A stretch of 64,000 bases of DNA from Roseimicrobium gellanilyticum (GTDB taxonomy: Bacteria > Verrucomicrobiota > Verrucomicrobiia > Verrucomicrobiales > Verrucomicrobiaceae). Shown piece by piece: positions 52,804 through 61,290 of this stretch. Within the stretch, counting starts at the first letter, position 1. Each line of letters begins with the position of its first letter. Below the pieces are notes generated by a model. That model worked only from the letters and a program-made list of their open reading frames with translations, made no database searches and was not told the origin of the DNA. The translations under genes and the position numbers were made by a program. Location: the NCBI RefSeq assembly GCF_003315205.1, contig NZ_QNRR01000004.1, positions 496,001-560,000 on the forward strand, in the 5' to 3' direction.

Positions 52804-55685
52804 TCTCCCTGCCCGGCCATGATGGTCAATCTCATGATTCCACGGTAGGCCGGGATGCGGATGCGGTGCTGGATCAATACCCTGAGGTGGAGCGCCGCAT
52901 CCTGTTGTGTGCTCCCACAGGCAGTGATGGCCGCACGGCCGCGAAGCTCCTGACGGGCGCTGGTCACGAGGTGATGGTGTGCACATCCATGGTAGAGGTG
53001 GGCGTGCAGATCGCGCGAGGATGCTCCGCCGTCGTGCTGGCAGAGGAGGCTCTCGGTACCATGACGGTGCCGACGTTTCTAGAGGTGCTCCATCAGCAGC
53101 CGTCCTGGTCGGATCTGCCGGTGATCATTGTCGGTGGTCGCGGCGAGGCTGTGCAGTGGCGGCTGCGACGCATGGCGAATCTTGGCCTGGGTGGGAATGT
53201 GTCCCTGCTGGAGAGACCGTTTCATCCAGAGACACTCATCAGCACCGTGGAGGTCGCGATGCGCGCGCGGTCGCGCCAGTACCAGGTGCGCACCCTCTTG
53301 CAGGAGCAGAAGGAAAGTGAGCTCCGGCTGCACAACATCTTCCAGAGTATCAGCGAGCCCTTCGCGGTGCTGGATCAGGCCTGGCGCTTCACGTATGTAA
53401 ACCGCGGCTTCATGGCCCTTGTGCCACGCGGTCGCCGGGGCATTGCGAGCCTGCTCGGCCATGTGCTCTGGGAGCAGTTTCCCAAGCTGGAGGAGACTGA
53501 GCTTGGCAAGTTCCTCCAGCATGTTTCAGCGACACAGGTGCCCGGAGTGCTGGAGTTCGAGTACGAGGCCGCGCGCATGTGGTTGGAGGTGCGCGCCTAC
53601 CCATCTCGCGAGATGCTTGCGCTGCATGTGCGTGATATCACCGAGCGCAAGCAGGCGGCGGAGCAGTTGCGGCGTCGCAGCGAGCGCATGCAGCTGCTCT
53701 CGGAGTTGCTCGCCCAGCTGATTGGCGCGGCGGACTCCCAGACGGTGGTGCGTGACCTCTTCCCCAAGGTGGCGAAGAATCTGGACGTCGATACCTACTT
53801 CAACTTCATGCTTGCAGAGTCGGGTGATCACCTCGTGCTGCACTCCTGCAGGGGTGTGTCCCAAGAGGTGCAGGACTCCATCCAGACACTACCGCTGGGC
53901 ACCGCCATCTGCGGCACGGTGGCGCTGCTTCGTCAGCCTATCATTGCCACGGACATCCAGCATTCGACAGATCCCAAGGCTGATCTTGTGCGCGGGCTCG
54001 GCATCCAGGCGTATGCGTGCCATCCACTCATGGTCGGTGGGCGGCTGCTGGGCACGCTCTCCTTCGCCAGTCACACGCGTCCTGCATTTGATGAAGAAGA
54101 GATTGAGTTCCTGCGGCTCATCACCCAGTACGCGGCGATTGCGCTGGATCGCCTGAAGACCACGGAGGCCATGGAGAAGAACGCGCAGCAGCTTGGCGTC
54201 GCCCTCGGGGCCGCCCAGCTGGGTACGTGGAACTGGGATGCGCAGACGGATGCCATGACCATTTCCGAGCGCACGGGCGAGATCTATGGACTCAACGCGG
54301 GAACCTATCCCTCCCGCTCCGTGCTGCGCGGTCTCCTGCACCCGGATGACCGGGAGCTGGCCAAGTCCTCTGCGCAACGTTCCGTGGAGACCGGTTGTGA
54401 CTATGATATCGAATACCGCGTCAGACTTCCCCAAGGAGGCTATCGTTGGGTCGCTGCAAAAGGACGCTGCGTGTTCCACCTGGATGGTTCTCTCGCGGGC
54501 ATGCTCGGCGTGGCGCAGGACATCACTGCGAGCAAGGTGGCAGAGGCGCGCCTCCGTGAGTCCGCGGCGGCGGCAGAGTCAGCGAATCGATCGAAGGACC
54601 TCTTCCTCGCGGTATTGAGCCATGAGCTGCGTACGCCGCTCACGCCGGTGTTGCTGGCGGCGGATACCATGGAGCATGACGCCGAACTGCCTGCGGCATT
54701 CAAGGCGGACATTGCGATGATTCGCCGCAATGTGGAACTGGAGGCCAAGATTATCGATGACCTGCTGGATATCAGCCGCATCACAAGCGGGAAGCTGAAT
54801 CTGAATCTGGAATCCGTGGATGTGAATGACTCCATCCGTCAGGTGTGTGCGATGTGCACCGCACAGATCACGGAACGCTCCATCCAGGTGCGTTGTGATT
54901 TTGCAGATGAACCGGGTACGGTGCGAGCGGACTCCGCGAGGCTGCAGCAGGTGCTTTGGAATTTACTCAACAACGCGGTGAAATTTACCCCGGAAGGTGG
55001 GACCATCAATATCCGTACGGAGCGCCTGGATGGTCACCTGCGCATTCAGGTGCAGGACTCGGGCATGGGCATTGATCAGGAACTGCTGCCTCAGATCTTC
55101 AATGCGTTTGAGCAGGGTGACATCCGCATCACCCGCCAGTTCGGAGGCTTGGGCCTCGGTCTTGCCATCACGAAGGCGCTCGTGGACATGCATCACGGCA
55201 CCATCGCCGCAGAGAGTGATGGCAAAGGGACTGGCGCATGCTTTACGGTCACGCTGCCTCTGGAGACAGAAGTCCGGGCACCAGCTTCCCATTCACCTTC
55301 TGCTCAGCAGCCCGGGCGGCCGGTGTCGTTGCACCTCCTGGTGGTGGAGGATCACGCGGATACTGCCCGTGTGCTTGGCACCCACCTGCGCCGCATGGGA
55401 TTCACCGTCACGCTGGCGCATACCGTGGCTGATGCGCTGGCATTGGTGGGGGAGCAGCATTTTGATCTGGTTATCAGTGACCTCGGTCTGCCGGATCAGT
55501 CCGGGTTCGAGTTGATGCGGCAGATTCACGCGATTCGTCCGATACCGGGCATTGCCATGAGCGGCTACGGCATGGCGGAGGACATCCGCAAGAGTCGAGA
55601 GGCGGGATTCTCCCAGCATCTGGTGAAGCCGGTGAATGTCACCAGGCTGGAAGAGGCGATTCGTGATCTGGTGGATGGTAAGTGA
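52800..55685 (+). CDS. Hybrid sensor histidine kinase (pseudo-receiver, PAS, GAF, PAS, HisKA, HATPase, REC)
   Basis: A 961-residue cytosolic kinase. Residues about 30-150 resemble a receiver but lack the phospho-acceptor Asp (CSAVVLAEEAL). PAS near 175-285 ends with VRDITERKQAAEQL, GAF spans about 310-455, a second PAS about 465-580 ends AQDITASKVAEARL. HisKA has LAVLSHELRTPLTPV near 601-615, HATPase has LWNLLNNAVKFTPEGG near 718-733 and QFGGLGLGLAITKAL. The C-terminal receiver keeps LVISDLGLPD near 889-898 and HLVKPVNV. It is translationally coupled to the KaiC-like gene and likely receives its output through the N-terminal pseudo-receiver. No output regulator is nearby. Confidence 0.92.
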   Translation: MISLPGHDGQSHDSTVGRDADAVLDQYPEVERRILLCAPTGSDGRTAAKLLTGAGHEVMVCTSMVEVGVQIARGCSAVVLAEEALGTMTVPTFLEVLHQQPSWSDLPVIIVGGRGEAVQWRLRRMANLGLGGNVSLLERPFHPETLISTVEVAMRARSRQYQVRTLLQEQKESELRLHNIFQSISEPFAVLDQAWRFTYVNRGFMALVPRGRRGIASLLGHVLWEQFPKLEETELGKFLQHVSATQVPGVLEFEYEAARMWLEVRAYPSREMLALHVRDITERKQAAEQLRRRSERMQLLSELLAQLIGAADSQTVVRDLFPKVAKNLDVDTYFNFMLAESGDHLVLHSCRGVSQEVQDSIQTLPLGTAICGTVALLRQPIIATDIQHSTDPKADLVRGLGIQAYACHPLMVGGRLLGTLSFASHTRPAFDEEEIEFLRLITQYAAIALDRLKTTEAMEKNAQQLGVALGAAQLGTWNWDAQTDAMTISERTGEIYGLNAGTYPSRSVLRGLLHPDDRELAKSSAQRSVETGCDYDIEYRVRLPQGGYRWVAAKGRCVFHLDGSLAGMLGVAQDITASKVAEARLRESAAAAESANRSKDLFLAVLSHELRTPLTPVLLAADTMEHDAELPAAFKADIAMIRRNVELEAKIIDDLLDISRITSGKLNLNLESVDVNDSIRQVCAMCTAQITERSIQVRCDFADEPGTVRADSARLQQVLWNLLNNAVKFTPEGGTINIRTERLDGHLRIQVQDSGMGIDQELLPQIFNAFEQGDIRITRQFGGLGLGLAITKALVDMHHGTIAAESDGKGTGACFTVTLPLETEVRAPASHSPSAQQPGRPVSLHLLVVEDHADTARVLGTHLRRMGFTVTLAHTVADALALVGEQHFDLVISDLGLPDQSGFELMRQIHAIRPIPGIAMSGYGMAEDIRKSREAGFSQHLVKPVNVTRLEEAIRDLVDGK

Positions 55686-55710
55686 CGTGCAGCGCCTGCT
55701 CGTCCAGCCA

Positions 55711-56211
55711 CTACTTCGGCGAAGTGTCCCTCCACTTCACGCTCTGAAACATCCCGGGTGCTGCGGCCATCATGTCTTTGAGGGCTTGCTCGGCGCGCTC
55801 CACGGCGGGTGCGGTATTTACCTTGCGGAAGAGTCTCTTGAGGAATCCGGGCTCGGCGTTGACGAACATGATGAACTCATTCACCCCCTTCGGTAGCCTG
55901 GGTTGTGCGGAGGGTGGCATCGCATACTTGCTGGGATCGTCGTCTGACGCTTCACCGTCCTGGTCATCTTCATCACCTTCATCCATCACACCACAGCCAA
56001 TGAACATGGAGAAGTCGGCATTCTCGAGGTAGACCAGCCAGCCCCAGTCCTCACACAGGATGCCATTGGTGGGCACGCCATGCTCCGGCAGGTGCTCATT
56101 CACGTACTCCGCGAGGCGCTTGCCCCAGCAGTTGTCATTCACCAGATCCTCATTCTCGTTGGGATACTTGGGGAATGCGGAGGACTGGAATTCTACGACG
56201 CGGTCGGGCAT
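55711..56211 (-). CDS. Hypothetical acidic protein
   Basis: A 166-residue cytosolic protein with a probable folded domain (EFQSSAFPKYPNENEDLVND, TNGILCEDWGWLVYLENADF) and an acidic disordered loop (DEGDEDDQDGEASDDD). The segment GILCEDWGWLVYLE resembles small proteins of unknown function found near immunity or effector genes, but I cannot assign a family. It is convergent with the histidine kinase, with only 25 bp between stops. Confidence 0.7.
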   Translation of the reverse strand: MPDRVVEFQSSAFPKYPNENEDLVNDNCWGKRLAEYVNEHLPEHGVPTNGILCEDWGWLVYLENADFSMFIGCGVMDEGDEDDQDGEASDDDPSKYAMPPSAQPRLPKGVNEFIMFVNAEPGFLKRLFRKVNTAPAVERAEQALKDMMAAAPGMFQSVKWRDTSPK

Positions 56212-56347
56212 ACTTGGTACTCCTCGGGGTCTGTTAATGTCGTGACGGATTGAGTCTCCATCCCGGGGTGCGAGATGTCGATAACAGAAAAAGACCTGCT
56301 GAAGGCGGGTGCCTTTGACTGCGTATCAAGATGGCCGACATATCCCC

Positions 56348-58144
56348 ATGCGACTCGCGCTGCACTGCTTCCTTGCACTCGCCATCATCACGATTGCTGC
56401 GTGTACATCCGTCCACGCCCAGAGTCCCACACCGCCACGCACGGACCAGGCGAAGCCGCACGCGACCATTCAGGGCCTGTGGATGATGGGACAATCCCTC
56501 TGCGAAGGCGCGGAGTCGCTGCCGCTGGTCACCACCAAGGACACAGGCTGGGGGAACTACAGCTTCGCCCGCGGCGTGCGCACGTGGAAATACGGTGACA
56601 ATGCGGCGACGCCGGAGAAGCGCCCTGACGAACAATTCGCCTTCGTCCCGCTGAAAGCCACCGTGGAAGGTGGTCTTGGAGAGACGATTGCCAATGGCAT
56701 GGCGGATACGCTGAAGGAGCTGCTGATCGTTGAGAGTAGCATCCATGGTCGCGGATTCCCGCCTATTACACGAAATTCAGCGCCGCATTTCCTGGTCTCC
56801 TACGCAGGGCAGGGAGGACGACAAATCCAGGAACTCGCCAAAGCAGACCTTTCCACGGACCCACGCACGCCGGAGAATCGCCAGCACGGCGGCGGCTACT
56901 ACAAGACGAGCCTGGATGATGCACGGCGTGCGGTCAAACAAGCCGCAGCCATGGGGGAGAAGTTCTCCATCAGGGCGCTCTGCTGGATGCAGGGGGAAGC
57001 CAACGGTGGACCCACGGGGGGCATCAAACCCACACGTTGGGATGAGGAATTGCCACGGGCACAGGGACTGGAGTGGTATCGCGACCAACTCATCGCTTAT
57101 CGCAAGCAGTGGTCGGATGATTTGCGAAGCATCACGGGACAGACTGGTCAGATTTACATGCTCACCTACCAGACACTCGGGCCCGCCGGTGAAGCCCAGC
57201 TCATGGCGTCGGACAAGGATCTGAATATCATCATGGTGGGCCCACACTATGCCATGCCGAGTGCCATTAACAGCCGACGCACCGGCGGTATCTACGGAGA
57301 CCCCATTCATCTCTCTGCCGATGCGGAACGCTGGCTCGGTGCGCAGATGGGGAAGGTGCTCTCGCACACCTTATCTGGCCTTTGGAAGCCGCTGCGGCCG
57401 AACAAAGCGCAATTGGACGCTACGCGCAGCAGCATTCTCCTGGACTTTGTTGTTCCTGTTCCACCCCTGGTGCTGGATGAAACGTTCCTTCCACGGCAGG
57501 AGAATGCCATGAGCGGTGGTTATGCATCCCTCTACGGATTTCAGGTGCGCGATGAGAAGGGAGTGGCGCAGCCGCTTACCGCTGTCGAACTGGGTCCTCC
57601 CTTTGTCCTTCAGCCCGGCTTCGCTTCTCCTCCTACAAGCATCCGACTTCATTTTGCCAGCCCTCTGCCCGCCGGTGAAAAATATGTCATCAACTACGGC
57701 CATCCCAATGCCGGTGAACTCGGCGCCATCGCCGCCTTCCGAAACGGACCTGTGGTCGAAGGCCAGCCCACCATGGAGATGATTCTCGAAGGTGATCTCT
57801 CCAAAAAGCTCAAGCCGCTCACCGATGAGGGCGCCTTCTATGTATCCAATACGGCCACCGGTCGCGCGAATACACGCGTGCCCATCCGCAAGGTTATCTT
57901 CGAGAACGGTGACACGTTCCTCCAATTCGAGGTGCGCGAACTGAGAAACGGTGTCGCCTTCAATGCAGGCCAGACTGTCGTAGCCCAGCGTCCCTTCACG
58001 TATGGGAATCTCCGTGACTCGGACACCCGTGGATCAAGCCCCTCTCAGGTCTTTGGCGATAGTGGCTACGGCACGCGGGCCGGGCAACCTTATCCAGCAT
58101 GGAACTGGTGTGTGCTCTTCAGCCGGTTTCCGGTGAGCGAGTGA
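56348..58144 (+). CDS. SGNH/SASA-type esterase lipoprotein
   Basis: A 598-residue exported protein. The start ATG 56348 gives MRLALHCFLALAIITIAACT with an IAAC lipobox, so it may be a lipoprotein. The sialate-O-acetylesterase-like SGNH blocks are present: MMGQSLCEGAE near 46-56 (nucleophile Ser), SYAGQGGRQIQEL near 143-155 (Gly block), WMQGEANGG near 213-221 and YGDPIHLSADAERWLG near 316-331 (Asp-x-x-His). The C-terminal 200 residues are beta-rich and may bind carbohydrate. It probably deacetylates a polysaccharide. It is transcribed alone. Confidence 0.83.
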   Translation: MRLALHCFLALAIITIAACTSVHAQSPTPPRTDQAKPHATIQGLWMMGQSLCEGAESLPLVTTKDTGWGNYSFARGVRTWKYGDNAATPEKRPDEQFAFVPLKATVEGGLGETIANGMADTLKELLIVESSIHGRGFPPITRNSAPHFLVSYAGQGGRQIQELAKADLSTDPRTPENRQHGGGYYKTSLDDARRAVKQAAAMGEKFSIRALCWMQGEANGGPTGGIKPTRWDEELPRAQGLEWYRDQLIAYRKQWSDDLRSITGQTGQIYMLTYQTLGPAGEAQLMASDKDLNIIMVGPHYAMPSAINSRRTGGIYGDPIHLSADAERWLGAQMGKVLSHTLSGLWKPLRPNKAQLDATRSSILLDFVVPVPPLVLDETFLPRQENAMSGGYASLYGFQVRDEKGVAQPLTAVELGPPFVLQPGFASPPTSIRLHFASPLPAGEKYVINYGHPNAGELGAIAAFRNGPVVEGQPTMEMILEGDLSKKLKPLTDEGAFYVSNTATGRANTRVPIRKVIFENGDTFLQFEVRELRNGVAFNAGQTVVAQRPFTYGNLRDSDTRGSSPSQVFGDSGYGTRAGQPYPAWNWCVLFSRFPVSE

Positions 58145-58370
58145 GTCCGTGCATCAATGACCGGAAGGATTCCATTCCGTACAAGACGGCGTCGTCGTTT
58201 CAAGGGCGTGAGCAGAGGTGGGCCCATCGGTTCCCTCCGTGGTTGCATCGCGGCGGATACAATTTGAATAACGGTGCAGGACGCAATGCTTGCGACAAGC
58301 TGCCACTGCGCTCAACGGTGGCATCGAATCATAGATGGAACGCGGAACCCCCAACCATTGATCCCCCACC

Positions 58371-59822
58371 ATGCCCGGAGAGAATGTCAGCGTTGTGGCC
58401 TTTGGCCAATATCACACGGATGAAGCAGCCATGAAGGCGGTTCGCGAGAAAGTTGAGGCCATGCATGAAGCCCTCAAGCGCGAGGGAAAGGAGCTCGTCA
58501 TCGGCATTGAGCATTCGGATGTGGACGTGCGAAAGCCGGAAACACTCACCAGATTCTATAACGAATCCCTGGTGCAAAAGTATTGTGATGAAGCCATCGC
58601 CCGGGGTGAGACTCCCACCAAGGAGGGATTCCGGGCGAATTGTGTGAACGAGGTCAATTGGAACGACTCCGTCTACGATTACTTCAGCCCAAAAGCTTCC
58701 CTGCAGGAGAAGCAAAAGAATACGGCCGCAGAGTTGCTCTTCAGCAGCCATGAGGCGCACACCCGGGAGGATGTGAACAAGGGAAAAGGAGCGGCACGCA
58801 TGGAGGAGGCCCGTCTTCTCATCTGGGCGAAGGACAAGGCAACCATTCGCGGGCTCGATCCCGTCTCTGACGCGGACAAACGTCAACGACTCACCGGCGG
58901 GAGCAATCACATCCATGGCGGCTCGTTGGAAGACATGGAATATGAGCGTGTGCAGGGGATGGGGCAAAAAGCTGCGGCCATCATGAAGGACATGGCCGGT
59001 AAAAAGGGCGGCTGCCTGGTGGCCATCAATATGGGAGCGGCACACATGGGCTCGATGGAGGTGTCCCTTCGCGACCAACTGGAGAAGGAGGGGCTCGACA
59101 AGGCCCAGGTGAACATGTGCGTGATGGTGCCCCAGGAGACTCTCAGCACAGGAAAAACCGCGGTGACCAAGGCCGACGAATTGATGCGTGTATCCGTGAA
59201 CGACATGCAAAGCGCTCATGCACGCCTGGAACGGCAGGTGGGAAGCCTGCAGGAGGATGTGGTCCTGGGCGAACGGCTCCTCAGCGAGTTGAATGACATG
59301 GTGTCCCGCGTGCCGGGACTTCCCGCAAATGACACGGACTTGCGAGCCCTGATCAAGGACAAACCAGCCGTGGTGGCCAAGATGCTCAACCACGAGCTCT
59401 CCAACGACGAACTGGATGTCAGCATCAAGCGGATCAAAAACGCGAGCGCACGACTCGAACGAGGGGAATTCCAGAACGCGAGGGACGCGCTGACGGCGGA
59501 ACTGCGCATTCATGTCCAGAAGACGGAGAATGGGCTCAACGATGTAAGAGCAGATCTCGAAGATGCCCGCCGCAATGTGCAGTCCCATCGGGACAAGGAG
59601 CTGGCTTTTTCCGACCGGGTGGAGAAGCGTCTCGACAACAAGCCGGGCGAAGTCTTCACCTCAGTGTCACCTTCACCGGGTGGGCAGTATGATCTGAGCG
59701 GCATCGGGCAGGGACCCCGCCAGTCGGTGAGAGACAGCTTGGGGCTGGGCTCCTCTCATGCGTCCTCTTCAAATTCGGTTCAGCTGGGCACCAACAAGCC
59801 GCAGGTGAGTGTGAAGATCTAG
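58371..59822 (+). CDS. Hypothetical protein, ChaN/TraB-like N-terminal domain and coiled coil
   Basis: A 483-residue protein without signal peptide. AFGQYHTDEAAMKAVREKVE near residues 9-28, VIGIEHSDVDVRKPETLTRF near 43-62, and LVAINMGAAHMGSMEVSLRD near 217-236 resemble the spaced HT/E/H motifs of ChaN/TraB/EreA-fold proteins, usually haem-binding or hydrolytic. This is a motif-level impression only. Residues about 280-420 form a heptad-rich coiled coil (LERQVGSLQEDVVLGERLLSEL; region near 280-302), and the C-terminus is Ser/Gly-rich and disordered. A strong terminator follows. Function is unknown. Confidence 0.68.
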   Translation: MPGENVSVVAFGQYHTDEAAMKAVREKVEAMHEALKREGKELVIGIEHSDVDVRKPETLTRFYNESLVQKYCDEAIARGETPTKEGFRANCVNEVNWNDSVYDYFSPKASLQEKQKNTAAELLFSSHEAHTREDVNKGKGAARMEEARLLIWAKDKATIRGLDPVSDADKRQRLTGGSNHIHGGSLEDMEYERVQGMGQKAAAIMKDMAGKKGGCLVAINMGAAHMGSMEVSLRDQLEKEGLDKAQVNMCVMVPQETLSTGKTAVTKADELMRVSVNDMQSAHARLERQVGSLQEDVVLGERLLSELNDMVSRVPGLPANDTDLRALIKDKPAVVAKMLNHELSNDELDVSIKRIKNASARLERGEFQNARDALTAELRIHVQKTENGLNDVRADLEDARRNVQSHRDKELAFSDRVEKRLDNKPGEVFTSVSPSPGGQYDLSGIGQGPRQSVRDSLGLGSSHASSSNSVQLGTNKPQVSVKI

Positions 59823-59826
59823 GCTG

Positions 59827-59865
59827 TGCCTGCAGGCTCCGAAAATGGCCGCCTGCAGGCATTTT
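59827..59865 (+). terminator. Rho-independent terminator
   Basis: TGCCTGCAGGC at 59827-59837 pairs with GCCTGCAGGCA at 59851-59861, followed by TTTT at 59862-59865. The 11-bp GC stem and U-run, 4 bp after the stop of the upstream gene, make this the clearest intrinsic terminator in the window. Confidence 0.85.
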
Positions 59866-59919
59866 CCTCTCCCGCTGGCGCCCTCGCGCGAATCATGTAC
59901 AATGGCGGTTGAACCTCCC

Positions 59920-61122
59920 ATGCTGTCGTCCACCCACAGCATCCTGTCTTCTTGCGTGCCTCCCCGGGTCACCGGTCTTTGCTGCGCGCTCTTGATATTG
60001 GGATGTGATGTCGTGAAGGGGCAGGGGGCGTCATCTGTGGGGACTGCTTCCGCGAAAGAAGCGAGCGCTGTCCCACCAGAGGAACTGGCCAAAATCACCG
60101 CGGCCCGGGAGAAGGACGCTGGGTTCGACAAGCTCGTCCGGTCCATCTTTGCGGATGATGGCATTGCGGATATCCGGGTGACGTTCGGGTATGATGATAC
60201 GAAGGACGCCCGCGAGGCCAATGACCCCATTCGTGCCGAGCGGTTCATGAATTCGCTGAAGGAACTGGGATTCCAGGAGCATGCGCCGAGCGAAGCTGCG
60301 GCGAAGGCGCTCGGGGTGCCTGTGGAAGCTCCGAACCTGCGCATTCTCAGTGGGCAGACGAAGAAGGGGCAGATGTTGCGCGTGGCTCTCATGTGGAGCG
60401 CCCTTTCCAAGAGTGGTACCAAGAACATTGGCATCGGCTACAAGGAGCAACTCCTGCGCAGTGGCGAGGCCATGGATTTTACCAAGAAAGCATGCGCTGA
60501 GTCGGAGGTGATGATCTACGTGGGCCACTCCCGTAGCGGAGGAGGGCCGGATACCTACCCGCCCGAGACGCGACCCGCCGCCGGTGGAGTGTCTGCGACG
60601 GACTTCTCCTATTACAAGAAGAACCGCCCCGGCATGCAGGCGCTGGGACCCTACCTGCGAAAGAGGGAGTCCACCCCGAAGCTCGTCTCGTGGACCGGCT
60701 GCCTCTCGGACGAGCATTTCCGCGATTGGTTTGCCGGGTGCTTTGCAAAGAAGTCCCACGACACCGGGGTCATCCTCTCCACCCGGCTCACCAGCTACAC
60801 CCCGTGGGAGAATGCCGTGCAGGGCTACGACGAGGGAAATATGGTCGCCATCGCGATCATCCATGCCCTGTATGAAGGCAGCGATCGCTCCGCGATGGAG
60901 GAAAAGCTGCGTGCCTGCGAAATGCACCAACTTCGGGATATCGACAAACCCGCTTGGAGGCTCTCCCTGCTGCCCGGTGCCCGTCCGCAGCAAAATGCCA
61001 TCGCCGCGCAAGGTGGAGCAACACCCCCTGAAGGCCAGGGTGACGGAAGTGTTCCAGCGCAAGCGCAGGTCAGGGCGCAAGCTGAGACAAAGCCCGCCTT
61101 GTCACCCGCCGGTGGGCAGTGA
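59920..61122 (+). CDS. Lipoprotein with a possible caspase-like His/Cys pair
   Basis: A 400-residue protein from ATG 59920. The N-terminus ends GLCCALLILGCDVV, an ILGC lipobox, so it is probably a lipoprotein. In the mature part, EVMIYVGHSRSGGGPDTYP near residues 196-214 and KLVSWTGCLSDEHFRDWF near 254-271 are each strand-turn motifs ending in His and Cys, at the spacing expected of the caspase/clostripain fold. This is inference from pattern only; the flanking acidic S1-type residue is not identified. The C-terminal 50 residues are Ala/Gln/Pro-rich. An extended start at 59902 is possible. Its own upstream gene ends with a strong terminator, so it has a separate promoter. Confidence 0.6.
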   Translation: MLSSTHSILSSCVPPRVTGLCCALLILGCDVVKGQGASSVGTASAKEASAVPPEELAKITAAREKDAGFDKLVRSIFADDGIADIRVTFGYDDTKDAREANDPIRAERFMNSLKELGFQEHAPSEAAAKALGVPVEAPNLRILSGQTKKGQMLRVALMWSALSKSGTKNIGIGYKEQLLRSGEAMDFTKKACAESEVMIYVGHSRSGGGPDTYPPETRPAAGGVSATDFSYYKKNRPGMQALGPYLRKRESTPKLVSWTGCLSDEHFRDWFAGCFAKKSHDTGVILSTRLTSYTPWENAVQGYDEGNMVAIAIIHALYEGSDRSAMEEKLRACEMHQLRDIDKPAWRLSLLPGARPQQNAIAAQGGATPPEGQGDGSVPAQAQVRAQAETKPALSPAGGQ

Positions 61123-61290
61123 ACTCGGGGCTGGCGCGATTCCTGCGCTGCCCGTTGTGTTTCAATCGCCGAGGCATCGCGGCGGCTGCCTGCAGTTTCG
61201 CCACGAAAAGGCGGGAGCGTTGCTCGACAACTGCGGTACCATGCGCAAATCTCCCAAGGTCATTCCCTTATCAGCATTCGAGACTCCCTC

